NCBI GenBank assembly: GCA_030531025.1
Contig: JAUMTV010000070.1
Location: 1 to 16,635, forward strand
From: Turicibacter sp.
GTDB taxonomy: Bacteria > Bacillota > Bacilli > MOL361 > Turicibacteraceae
DNA length: 16,635 bases
Direction: 5' to 3'
How positions within the stretch are numbered: the stretch's first letter is position 1; each line of letters begins with the position of its first letter. Positions 6,726-13,300 of this stretch are shown here, piece by piece. A program made the translations under genes and the position numbers. The notes beneath the pieces are model-generated. The model had not been told where the DNA came from. It made no database searches and saw nothing but the letters and a program-made list of their open reading frames with translations.

Positions 6726-8198
6726 ATGTCAGAATCTGAAATCATCAACGTTTATCATGAAGGAATTCAATCTGTTGTTACTGTAGTTCAAGGACTTTCA
6801 ACTCAAATCTCTGAGTTATCTCAGAGCGTTGAGAAATAAAATAAAACTATTTCTGATTTAGATGCTCGTCTTAAAAAACTTGAAAAACAATCAAATAAAA
6901 CAAGTAAAAATAGTAGTGGGTTCCCTGCCATTTATCGTCGATAAATGTTTCTACCACTAGTAGGGTAATGACCTCCATCAACTGATGGTTTCAAAAAGAC
7001 AAAGAGTTTACGTGAACCTTCAAATAAAAAACCTGGTGGGCAAGTCGGTCATAAAGGTTCAACCTTAAAAATGGTAGAAGCTCCGGATCATGTCGTGATA
7101 CATCATCCGCAAACTTGCCAAGGGTGTGGGTACTGTTTAGAGGACGTTAAGCCTTAATCAAAATATGCCCAACTGTGATTGTAAAAATGAAGGGCAATTT
7201 CCGAAACATGTTACGCAACCGACACAATATGGACCACATTTCACAAGTGTATTATCCTATTTGAGTCACTATCAATTGATTCCTTTCAATCATTTGAAGG
7301 AATTAACTCAAGATATTTTCAAAGCGACCATTAGCCAAGGAACACTAGTGAATATGACGAAACGATGTTATGAGTTATTAGAAACGACGGAAGCTTCGAT
7401 CAAAGAAAGACTTTTGTCTTCAAATTATCTTCATTTAGATGAAACAGGATGTTATGTCAATAGGGAAAGATAATGGCTTCATGTGACTTCAAATAAAAAA
7501 TTCACGCACTACTTTGTTCATGAAAAGCGTGGATCTCAAGCATTGAATCCAATGGAATTCTTCCATCTTTCAAAGGAACAGTCATCTATGATCATTGGAC
7601 ACCGTATTTTAAATATGATGATTGCACCCATGCTTTATGTAATGTTCATCATTTAAGAGAATTCAAAGATATCATCGATTTTGAGCAACAACAGTGGGCA
7701 AAAGACATGACAGAATTATTACTTGAAGCTAAAACTTATTCAGAAGAGACCGAATACCCTTTATCATTAGATAAGGTTCAAGAATTTGAGCAGCGATATC
7801 AAAAAATCATTGAAGAAGGTTATCTAGCGAATCCCTTAAAAGATCATGAAAAAAATACAGATCCCGTTCGATTACTTAATCGCTTATCAAAACGACAAGA
7901 AGAAGTACTAGAATTTCTATATCAAGTTGAAGTTCCGTTCGATAATAACTTAGCTGAACGTGATGTCCGAATGACTAAAATGAAACAAAAAATATCAGGC
8001 TGTTTCCGAACAGAAAAAGGTGCTGCACATTTTGCTCGAATCAGAGGTTTCATCTCAACTTGTCAAAAGCAACGATTAACTATCATTGAAAATATTGAAA
8101 CCATTTTAAGGCGAAATACTTTCAATTTTCATAACATAAATGAGGGGTACTCCATGAAATGGGTACTTCTTTTTAGGTTACCTCTTGTACTAGGCTGA
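6726..8198 (+). pseudogene. tnpC: IS66 family transposase, inactivated by several lesions
   Basis: Joined across frames, the remnants follow the IS66 transposase order: an N-terminal coiled coil (DARLKKLEKQSNKTSKNSSG), GFKKTKSLREPSNKKPGGQV, a zinc-ribbon CxxC piece (CQGCGYC), FPKHVTQPTQYGP, then the DDE core with LDETG, YDHWTPYFKYDD, and the Glu in LAERDVRMTKMKQKISG. Lesions seen are: TAA at codon 38 (6837-6839); a 48-base in-frame insertion with stops near 6927-6974; TAA at 7155 with loss of roughly 25 codons and a frame change; TAA at 7471-7473 where a Gln or similar would precede WLHVTS; and a one-base deletion near 7554 (ATG-GAATTC instead of ATG-GGAATTC). The open stretches at 7165-7473 and 7707-8198 are pieces of this one gene. 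Confidence 0.93.
8142..8174 (+). terminator. Terminator of the IS66 transposase
   Basis: GAGGGGTAC-T-CCA (8142-8153) pairs, with several G-U pairs, with TGG-GTACTTCTT (8159-8170) around loop TGAAA, followed by TTTT. It lies at the transposase 3' end, about 20 bp before the right terminal repeat. Confidence 0.55.
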
Positions 8199-8290
8199 AT
8201 AGTTACAAATTAAGTTAATTGCTTTGTAGTATAAGTCAAAAATAACCAATATTAACGTCAAGATATCTACTAAATGAAATAGCATACTTT

Positions 8291-8299
8291 TGTTATAAT
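8291..8299 (+). promoter_or_regulatory. Extended -10 promoter of the GPH transporter gene
   Basis: TGTTATAAT is a consensus extended -10 (TGn + TATAAT). The expected start site is about 8306. No convincing -35 is present, which is tolerated with a TGn motif. Confidence 0.7.
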
Positions 8300-8304
8300 A
8301 AACA

Positions 8305-8319
8305 ATGTAAACGATAACA
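8305..8319 (+). promoter_or_regulatory. cre-like catabolite-repression operator at the GPH transcription start
   Basis: ATGTAAACGATAACA fits the Bacillus cre consensus WTGNAANCGNWNNCW at every constrained position. It starts 5 bp after the -10, over the expected start site, where CcpA binding represses. The core is flanked by AACAAT and ATTGTT, lengthening the dyad. A LacI-family local repressor could use the same site. Confidence 0.72.
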
Positions 8320-8398
8320 TTATTGTTTGATAATGAGAAGAGAGGAGGGTTAGCTATCAAATAATAGTGTCATTAGTAAAATGGGGGGAATTACGAGT

Positions 8399-9799
8399 AT
8401 GGCAATTCAAGCAAGATCACTAGATGTTAATTCAAAAAGTAGTGGTAAGTTAAGTGTTTTAGAGTATATGGCTTATGGCTGTGGAGATTATGCAAGTAAT
8501 ATTATTTATTCTGCTATGGCTACATTTTTACTATTTTACTACACAGATGTAATTGGAGTTAATGCTGCTGCTGTTGGTTCAATCATGTTAGTTTCACGTT
8601 TACTAGATGGAGTTAGTGATTTAATCATGGGAGTATTAATTGATCGAACTAAATCAAAGTACGGAAAAGCAAGACCGTGGTTACTTCGTATGAGTATTCC
8701 TTATTTTATCGGGTCAGTTCTTTTATTCTCAGTTCCAATTGATTGGAGTGAAAAGGGAAAGTTAGCTTATATCTTTTTAACGTATAACTTTGCATTTACA
8801 GGAGTTTTCACAGCGATTAACTTACCTTATGCGACGATGAACTCGTTAATGACACAAGATCAATATGAGCGCTCAGTCTTAACAATTTATCGTATGATTT
8901 TTGCAACCATGGGAACATTATCAATCTCAACATTAACATTACCAGTTGTTAAATTCTTTGGGAATGATGCTCGTGCTTGGACGTATACATTTATTGTTTT
9001 TGGTATTGTAGCAGTTGTCTTCTTCTTATTGACATTCTTAGGATGCAAAGAAAGAGTTGGATCTCATTTAGATGAATCAAATAGAAATTCTAAACCGATT
9101 CCATTAGCACAGGGACTTAAAGCATTAACGAAAAATAAATATTGGTTAATTATGACAGGTGTTTTATTGCTTGCTTATATTACTATGGCAATTAATGGTG
9201 GGGCAACTGTTTATTATGCTAAAACACTTTTAAATGATGAGGGATTAGTAAGCCAATTAACATGGGCGACAAGCTTCACACAAATTATTGCCATGCTGGT
9301 TGTTGCGCGTTTCATTAAAAAGTATGGAAAACGTAATGTATTAATTACTGGTTGTATTATTTCGATTATTGGATTTTTAATGATAGTTGTGATGCCATCC
9401 AATATTAATTTAGTTATTATAGGTAATATCATTCGTGGTATTGGTGGAGCTGGAACTGCTTCATGTATGTTTGCAATGGTATCAGATACAATTGAGTATG
9501 GAGAGTGGAAAACAGGATTGCGAACAGAGGGACTTGTAAATAGTGCAGCTAGTTTCGGACAAAAAGTTGGTAATGGTTTAGGAACAGCTATTGTTGGTTG
9601 GGTATTAGCGATTTGTGGATATGTTGGAGGTGTAGCGGTTCAAAGTGAATCTGCAATCTTCGCTATTAAAGCACTATACATTTATGTACCTATTATCTTA
9701 ACAGTAATCGAAATAATTATATTATTTGCTTACAAATTAGATAAAGAGTATCCATCTATTCTTGAAGAATTAAAACAACGTAAACTTGACGCTAATTAA
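8399..9799 (+). CDS. GPH-family glycoside:cation symporter (MelB-like)
   Basis: Membrane carrier for sugars or glycosides coupled to Na+ or H+. It has about 12 hydrophobic segments. Family motifs seen are YGCGDYASN near the N-terminus, LDGVSD (69-74) and DRTKSKYGKARPW (82-94) in the loop 2-3 region, and DTIEYGEWKTGLRTEG in the central loop, all typical of MelB/XynB/UidB relatives. I place the start at ATG 8399 (466 aa), not the in-frame ATG 8381. The G6 run at 8383-8388 is then a ribosome binding site, whereas nothing resembling one is well placed before 8381. The gene is followed by a terminator and then GH30. The cre site suggests carbon-source control. The neighbouring glycosidases suggest a beta-glucoside or beta-galactoside cargo, which is an inference. 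Confidence 0.9.
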   Translation: MAIQARSLDVNSKSSGKLSVLEYMAYGCGDYASNIIYSAMATFLLFYYTDVIGVNAAAVGSIMLVSRLLDGVSDLIMGVLIDRTKSKYGKARPWLLRMSIPYFIGSVLLFSVPIDWSEKGKLAYIFLTYNFAFTGVFTAINLPYATMNSLMTQDQYERSVLTIYRMIFATMGTLSISTLTLPVVKFFGNDARAWTYTFIVFGIVAVVFFLLTFLGCKERVGSHLDESNRNSKPIPLAQGLKALTKNKYWLIMTGVLLLAYITMAINGGATVYYAKTLLNDEGLVSQLTWATSFTQIIAMLVVARFIKKYGKRNVLITGCIISIIGFLMIVVMPSNINLVIIGNIIRGIGGAGTASCMFAMVSDTIEYGEWKTGLRTEGLVNSAASFGQKVGNGLGTAIVGWVLAICGYVGGVAVQSESAIFAIKALYIYVPIILTVIEIIILFAYKLDKEYPSILEELKQRKLDAN

Positions 9800-9800
9800 T

Positions 9801-9830
9801 AAAAGAGCTACACATTAGTGTAGCCTTTTT
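9801..9830 (+). terminator. Terminator after the GPH transporter
   Basis: GCTACAC (9807-9813), loop ATTA, GTGTAGC (9818-9824), extended by AAAAG/CTTTT around a bulged A and ending in T5. It separates the transporter from the GH30 gene, or attenuates read-through. Confidence 0.82.
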
Positions 9831-9900
9831 GAAATTTTTAAGAAATATAAGAAGTCAAATAACCCATAAAAATACGTAAAATAACGGTATATAAAAATAA

Positions 9901-9906
9901 TACAAT
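9901..9906 (+). promoter_or_regulatory. Possible -10 element upstream of the GH30 gene
   Basis: TACAAT lies 31 bp before the ATG in a very AT-rich stretch. No good -35 is spaced from it. An imperfect dyad (CGT...ACG) at 9874-9885 could be an operator. Weak call. Confidence 0.3.
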
Positions 9907-9937
9907 AAAGATATGAAATGAAAAGGGAGAGAGATTT

Positions 9938-11266
9938 ATGAAGGTTAAACATATTGTGAGCCTAGAAAATAAATACTGGCGAGAGTCAACGATCAATATG
10001 AATGTGACATACGAGGATACATTGGAATTAACACAAGATAAAAGACAAATAATTAAAGGATTCGGTGGATGCTTTAATGAGATGGGATGGGATGCTTTAG
10101 AAAAAGTGAGTCTTGAGGTTAAAGATAATATTATGCATGAATTATTTGATGAGGATAAATGTCACTTCACGATGGGACGTTTACCAATTGGGGCAAGTGA
10201 TTATGCCTTAGAATGGTATAGTCATGATGAAGTAGCTGAAGATTATGAGTTAAACTACTTTAGTATTGACCGTGATCAACGGTATTTAATTCCTTATTTA
10301 AGAGAAGCATTAGCTATTCAACCTAATCTTAGCTTATTTGCCTCTCCATGGAGTCCACCGACTTGGATGAAAACGAAGAAGGCTTATAATTTTGGAACAT
10401 TAAGATGGGAAAAAGAAGTATTAGATGCCTATGCGAATTACTTTGTTAAATTCATTGAGGCTTATCAACAAGAAGGCATTAAAATTGAACAAATTCACAT
10501 TCAAAATGAGCCAGTAGCTGATCAAAAATTCCCATCTTGTATTTGGACGGGAGTTGAATTGAGGGATTTCATCAAAAACCACATTGGACCTATTTTTAAA
10601 GGAAAAGAAATTGATACAGATATTTGGTTAGGAACGCTAAATGGACCATTCATTGACTTTATGCTTGATAATATGACACCATTTTCAGAGTTTTATGATC
10701 AGTATGTTAATACTGTATTAGCTGATAAAGAGGCACGTCAATATTTGTCAGGTGTTGGATTCCAATGGGGTGGAAAACATATTATCGAGCAAGTTGAAGT
10801 GAGCTATCCAGAATTACGTTTAATGCAAACAGAAAATGAGTGCGGTGACGGCCTAAACTCTTGGGAACATGCAGAATATGTATACGGTCTATTCTGGCAC
10901 TATTTCCATCATGGTGTAGAGTCGTATATTTATTGGAATATAGTGTTGCCACAAGATGGAGTTAGTACTTGGGGGTGGAAGCAAAATGCATTAATTACGA
11001 TTGACAATGAAGCAAACGTTACATACCAACCAGAATTTTATATAATGAAACATTTCTCTCATTTTATTAAACCAGGCGCACGTGTGATTCGTACTACTGG
11101 ACATTGGACAGCAAACTCGATTGTTTTTGAGAATCCAGATGGGGAGTTAGTTATCTTAGTGGCTAGTAATATGAATAATGAAAGAGAGTTTACATTTAAA
11201 CATGAAGGAAAAACATTCTCAACAATTATTGAACCACACTCAATACATACCTTTGTTATCGAATAG
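9938..11266 (+). CDS. Glycoside hydrolase family 30 (glucosylceramidase-like beta-glycosidase)
   Basis: Retaining beta-glycosidase of clan GH-A, 442 residues. Visible motifs are GFGGCFNEMGWDAL from 41, FTMGRLPIGASDYAL, ASPWSPPTWMK (135-145), IHIQNEPVA with acid/base Glu191, LMQTENECG with the likely nucleophile Glu299, and a C-terminal beta domain ending in EPHSIHTFVIE. No signal peptide is present, so it acts in the cytoplasm on an imported substrate, unlike secreted GH30 xylanases. The GH30 family covers beta-glucosidase, beta-xylosidase, beta-fucosidase and beta-1,6-glucanase or galactanase activities, and the sequence alone does not choose among them. RBS GGGAGAGAG precedes the ATG. Context with the GPH carrier and GH42 indicates intracellular breakdown of a small beta-linked glycoside. 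Confidence 0.92.
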   Translation: MKVKHIVSLENKYWRESTINMNVTYEDTLELTQDKRQIIKGFGGCFNEMGWDALEKVSLEVKDNIMHELFDEDKCHFTMGRLPIGASDYALEWYSHDEVAEDYELNYFSIDRDQRYLIPYLREALAIQPNLSLFASPWSPPTWMKTKKAYNFGTLRWEKEVLDAYANYFVKFIEAYQQEGIKIEQIHIQNEPVADQKFPSCIWTGVELRDFIKNHIGPIFKGKEIDTDIWLGTLNGPFIDFMLDNMTPFSEFYDQYVNTVLADKEARQYLSGVGFQWGGKHIIEQVEVSYPELRLMQTENECGDGLNSWEHAEYVYGLFWHYFHHGVESYIYWNIVLPQDGVSTWGWKQNALITIDNEANVTYQPEFYIMKHFSHFIKPGARVIRTTGHWTANSIVFENPDGELVILVASNMNNEREFTFKHEGKTFSTIIEPHSIHTFVIE

Positions 11267-11286
11267 ATCTTTCATGACGTTAGCCA

Positions 11287-11314
11287 TAGATAATCCAGAC
11301 ACTTGGATTATCTA
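11287..11314 (+). terminator. Hairpin after GH30, no T-tract
   Basis: TAGATAATCCA (11287-11297), loop GACACT, TGGATTATCTA (11304-11314): a perfect 11-bp stem 20 bp after the GH30 stop. It lacks the following T-run, so it may be a processing or stabilising stem rather than a terminator. Confidence 0.5.
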
Positions 11315-11355
11315 AGTAACCAACCTATCTAAGTCGTTCTAATCTTTAATATTTT

Positions 11356-11373
11356 TATGAAATGAATTTCATA
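11356..11373. repeat. 18-bp palindrome, operator-like
   Basis: TATGAAAT and ATTTCATA around a GA centre, a perfect dyad. It lies 15 bp before the structured element at 11388-11451. A DNA-binding site is possible, but no gene is placed to be controlled except a putative small RNA. Confidence 0.4.
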
Positions 11374-11387
11374 TTTAATTTAATATC

Positions 11388-11451
11388 GTGAGGCGTTTGA
11401 TAGTTAGGATAAGTTCATTTTATTAGTCCTAAGATCTTCGCCTCACTTTTT
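11388..11451 (+). ncRNA. Structured element with U-tract: terminator or 3' end of a small RNA
   Basis: GTGAGGCG (11388-11395) pairs perfectly with CGCCTCAC (11439-11446), followed at once by TTTTT. Inside the 43-base interval TTAGGA (11404-11409) pairs with TCCTAA (11427-11432). The GC-rich outer stem stands out in AT-rich surroundings. It is 122 bp after GH30, so it could be the real terminator of that transcript with a long 3' UTR, or a separate small RNA. Confidence 0.4.
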
Positions 11452-11830
11452 ATTATGTTATTAGATAGAGCATGAAGAATACTTTAATTATTTAAGGATC
11501 TGAACTATATTTTAATGAGACAAACGATGTTGGAGGGCACAGAACAGAATTCTTAAATCGAAAGGTAAATATCCTATTTTGGAGAAGAGTAATATTCTTC
11601 TTATAAGTATACTTAGCATTATTCAATTAAGTAAGAACTGAAGTAATTTATTAGTTAAATTACAATAAAAAAGAGTACATAGCTTTATGCCTCTAAATAT
11701 TTAGTAAGTTGTATATGAATCTTTTTTTAGTGAAAGAAGTTATTAATATGTGTATGTATATCTTAATATTTTATTGACTGATCTTAGTGGCTGACTTTTA
11801 TTGTTTTTGATGCAGAAAAATTAATCAAAT

Positions 11831-12066
11831 TATATTATGTGCTTTTAATAAATCATAAGGACTTTGTATAACTGTTACGATATTACTTGTTTGGCAAATT
11901 ATTGAATGAACAAGATTTGAATTAATAATAATTATTTAATGTAAATGAGTTCTAGACTATAATGCCAATGTTTTGTGACAAAACTACCTTAATCTATGGA
12001 ATGTAAAATTCGAAAGCCTGTATCATTATTGATATTGACACATTCATGAGTAAAATTTTTCATCAT
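11831..12066 (-). pseudogene. Degraded tandem copy of the adjacent AraC-family regulator
   Basis: On the minus strand a good GGAGGA site (12076-12071) precedes ATG-ATG at 12066. The reading frame gives FTHECVNINNDTGF, then a TAA (11991-11989), then GSFVTKHWHYSLELIYIK and a second stop. Set against residues 3-41 of the intact AraC protein upstream, this aligns without gaps over 39 positions with 18 identities, including HWH, SLE and YI. In another frame (11923-11831) the chain resumes with NS...HS.I....N.....Q.PY.LL, matching residues about 68-92 of the intact protein, so some 25 codons were lost between. RBS and start survive while the body has stops, a deletion and frameshifts: a tandem duplicate in decay. 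Confidence 0.85.
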
Positions 12067-12086
12067 CAACTCCTCCAAACTAAAGG

Positions 12087-12108
12087 GAATAGATAAGCTA
12101 ATCTATTC
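12087..12108 (-). terminator. Hairpin overlapping the AraC stop codon
   Basis: GAATAGAT (12087-12094) and ATCTATTC (12101-12108) form a perfect 8-bp stem over the last bases and stop codon of the minus-strand regulator gene. The following T-content is low, so termination would be partial. It separates the intact gene from its decayed copy. Confidence 0.4.
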
Positions 12109-12954
12109 ACTCCGAATTTGAAGTGATTTTCGAAGCTCACTTGGCGTGCAATGATAGGTCTCCTTAAATAATGCCATAAAAATCTTATAGTTTGTAAATC
12201 CATTATGTTCAATAATATCTGAGATATTATAATCAGTATTTAGTAATTCTTGATGAACGTGTTCTAGGCGAATACTATTTAGATATTTAAGAAAAGTAAC
12301 CCCCATATACTTTTTAAAAAATCTTGAAAAGTATTCTGGATTTAATCCAACTAGATTTGAAACAGTATTTAAATCGATAGACTCTGTATAATGTTCTTTA
12401 ATATATTTAATAATGACATCTAATCGGTCAAAGTATTTATCGGTTTGACTATTATTTCGATGAGTGGAGTAATGTCCAAACTGTGAAACTAGAATAAATA
12501 ATAAATCAAAAATAATACTATTTGCTTTCAGGTTATAACCATTAACTTTATGACTATAGAGCTTAGAGAAATCAAGTAAATGAGATTTCATAAGATTAAG
12601 GAAATATCTTTGTTCATCATTTAATATAGTGTTGGGAGTACAATCAAAGTACAATTTTTCAATGTTATTGACCTTAATTTCAAGTAATTGATAAGGAATT
12701 TGGAGTAAAATAGCTTGATTTGGATGACGTGTAATTGAGGAGTGAATTTGTTTAGAATTAACAACAATTAACTCCCCTTCAGATACTGTGAATGTCTGTC
12801 TATTCATAATGACATCGAATTCCCCCTCCACAATATAAACAATTTCTAAAGAGTTGTGCCAGTGTTGATTCACAATATTACTATCAAAATATTGATGCTC
12901 AAATTTCACGCCAATATCGCTAGCGATATTTACAGTTTCATGCTTGAATTTCAT
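12103..12954 (-). CDS. AraC-family transcriptional regulator with cupin sensor domain
   Basis: 283 residues from ATG 12954. An upstream TTG at 12960 is in frame but abuts the GGGAGGA ribosome binding site (12967-12961), whereas the ATG is spaced 6 bases, so I choose the ATG. The N-terminal sugar-sensing cupin has the typical NQHWHNSLEIVYIVEGEF (29-46; His31, His33, Glu37). The C-terminal double HTH spans about 180-283, with DLNTVSNLVGLNPEYFSRFF in the first and YNISDIIEHNGFTNYKIFM in the second, ending CTPSELRKSL. It is divergent from the GH42 gene, with a 346-bp shared region. This is the usual layout for a regulator controlling the neighbouring glycosidase genes in response to their substrate. 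That role is inferred from position. Confidence 0.92.
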   Translation of the reverse strand: MKFKHETVNIASDIGVKFEHQYFDSNIVNQHWHNSLEIVYIVEGEFDVIMNRQTFTVSEGELIVVNSKQIHSSITRHPNQAILLQIPYQLLEIKVNNIEKLYFDCTPNTILNDEQRYFLNLMKSHLLDFSKLYSHKVNGYNLKANSIIFDLLFILVSQFGHYSTHRNNSQTDKYFDRLDVIIKYIKEHYTESIDLNTVSNLVGLNPEYFSRFFKKYMGVTFLKYLNSIRLEHVHQELLNTDYNISDIIEHNGFTNYKIFMALFKETYHCTPSELRKSLQIRSE

Positions 12955-13007
12955 ATACAATCCTCCCTAATTGTTTTCTTTTGAAATATTTTCCATAATA
13001 TCATTTT

Positions 13008-13013
13008 ATTATA
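13008..13013 (-). promoter_or_regulatory. Possible -10 of the AraC-family gene
   Basis: TATAAT on the minus strand 54 bp before the ATG. No -35 with proper spacing is seen (TTGTCT at 13031-13026 is only 12 bp away). Weak. Confidence 0.3.
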
Positions 13014-13082
13014 ATTTTTAATCCGAGACAATACGGAATGTATGCGTTTTATGTAAAGGGTTTAAAAATCAAAAATAGTATA

Positions 13083-13110
13083 CATATAAGTCAAAATATA
13101 GACTTATATG
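13083..13110. promoter_or_regulatory. Perfect 10-bp inverted repeat, operator candidate for the GH42 promoter
   Basis: CATATAAGTC (13083-13092) and GACTTATATG (13101-13110) around an 8-base AT spacer. It ends 14 bp before the extended -10 at 13124, so it covers the -35 position. An activator or repressor bound here would control GH42 and possibly the divergent AraC gene. AraC-type proteins usually prefer direct repeats, so another regulator is possible. Confidence 0.6.
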
Positions 13111-13123
13111 ATCTGATTGTAAT

Positions 13124-13132
13124 TGATATAAT
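13124..13132 (+). promoter_or_regulatory. Extended -10 promoter of the GH42 gene
   Basis: TGATATAAT is a consensus extended -10 (TGn + TATAAT). The start site would be near 13139, giving a 5' leader of about 160 bases before the GH42 ATG. The -35 region is replaced by the inverted repeat at 13083-13110, which fits a regulated promoter. Confidence 0.6.
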
Positions 13133-13178
13133 GCTGACATAAGAAAAAAATAGGCTTTTTTATAAGGATTGCCTAGGC

Positions 13179-13229
13179 GTAGTAGTTGTACCATAAATTG
13201 TTTTGACTTTTTATTGTTCAACATACTAC
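13179..13229 (+). other. Stem in the GH42 5' leader
   Basis: GTAGTA-GTTG (13179-13188) pairs with CAAC-A-TACTAC (13219-13229), 10 bp with one bulge and a 30-base loop. It lies in the putative leader about 70 bases before the GH42 start. No T-run follows, so it is not an obvious terminator. RNA structure is inferred only from complementarity. Confidence 0.35.
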
Positions 13230-13300
13230 AGAATAAGTAATGAATTGTATCAATAAACAATATGTAATTTTCAGTCTTTAGAGGATAGGAGAGAATAAGA

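Larger units (their letters stand above)
6582..8206 (+). mobile_element. Decayed IS66-family element (ISBst12-like, single ORF)
   Basis: Perfect 14-bp terminal inverted repeats, GTAACTATTCAGCC at 6582-6595 and its complement at 8193-8206, bound 1625 bp. They extend to 16 bp if the flanking TT/AA is counted. IS66 ends characteristically start with GTAA. The only gene inside is a broken IS66 transposase; no tnpA/tnpB accessory genes are present, as in the ISBst12 subgroup. The 8 bases outside each end (TTTGAATT and AAATTAAG) are not a target duplication, so either the copy is old or its flanks were rearranged. It separates the signalling pair from the glycoside locus. Confidence 0.9.
11267..11830. 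other. Non-coding stretch between GH30 and the AraC pseudogene
   Basis: No ORF with a ribosome binding site was found on either strand. It holds an 11-bp hairpin just after GH30 (11287-11314), an 18-bp palindrome (11356-11373) and a hairpin with U-tract (11388-11451), all entered separately. The part from about 11460 to 11830 is probably the further-decayed remainder of the minus-strand AraC copy, since the missing length (about 600 bp) fits. I could not align it convincingly. Confidence 0.5.

Noticed and set aside
7165..8198. Two separate small genes (7165-7473 and 7707-8198)
   Set aside because: Both are in-order fragments of one IS66 transposase, linked by frame-shifted conserved sequence (YDHWTPYFKYDD) between them.
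6574..8214. 8-bp target duplication around the IS66 element
   Set aside because: The flanks TTTGAATT and AAATTAAG do not match in any register near the ends.
9214..9432. 72-codon minus-strand ORF
   Set aside because: Lies wholly inside the GPH carrier gene in antisense, has no ribosome binding site, and its composition mirrors the membrane-protein codons on the other strand.
11460..11830. Rest of the AraC pseudogene in the stretch upstream of 11831
   Set aside because: Length fits, but three-frame minus-strand reading gave only scattered, unconvincing matches (for example IIKVFFM against NYKIFMA), so the pseudogene was not extended.
13038..13053. Second cre-like site upstream of GH42 (TGTATGCGTTTTAT)
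   Set aside because: At least two to three constrained positions of the consensus are wrong, including the terminal C.
13069..13260. 63-codon minus-strand ORF in the AraC/GH42 intergenic region
   Set aside because: TTG start with no Shine-Dalgarno upstream; it runs antisense through the GH42 promoter and leader and looks like AT-rich chance coding.
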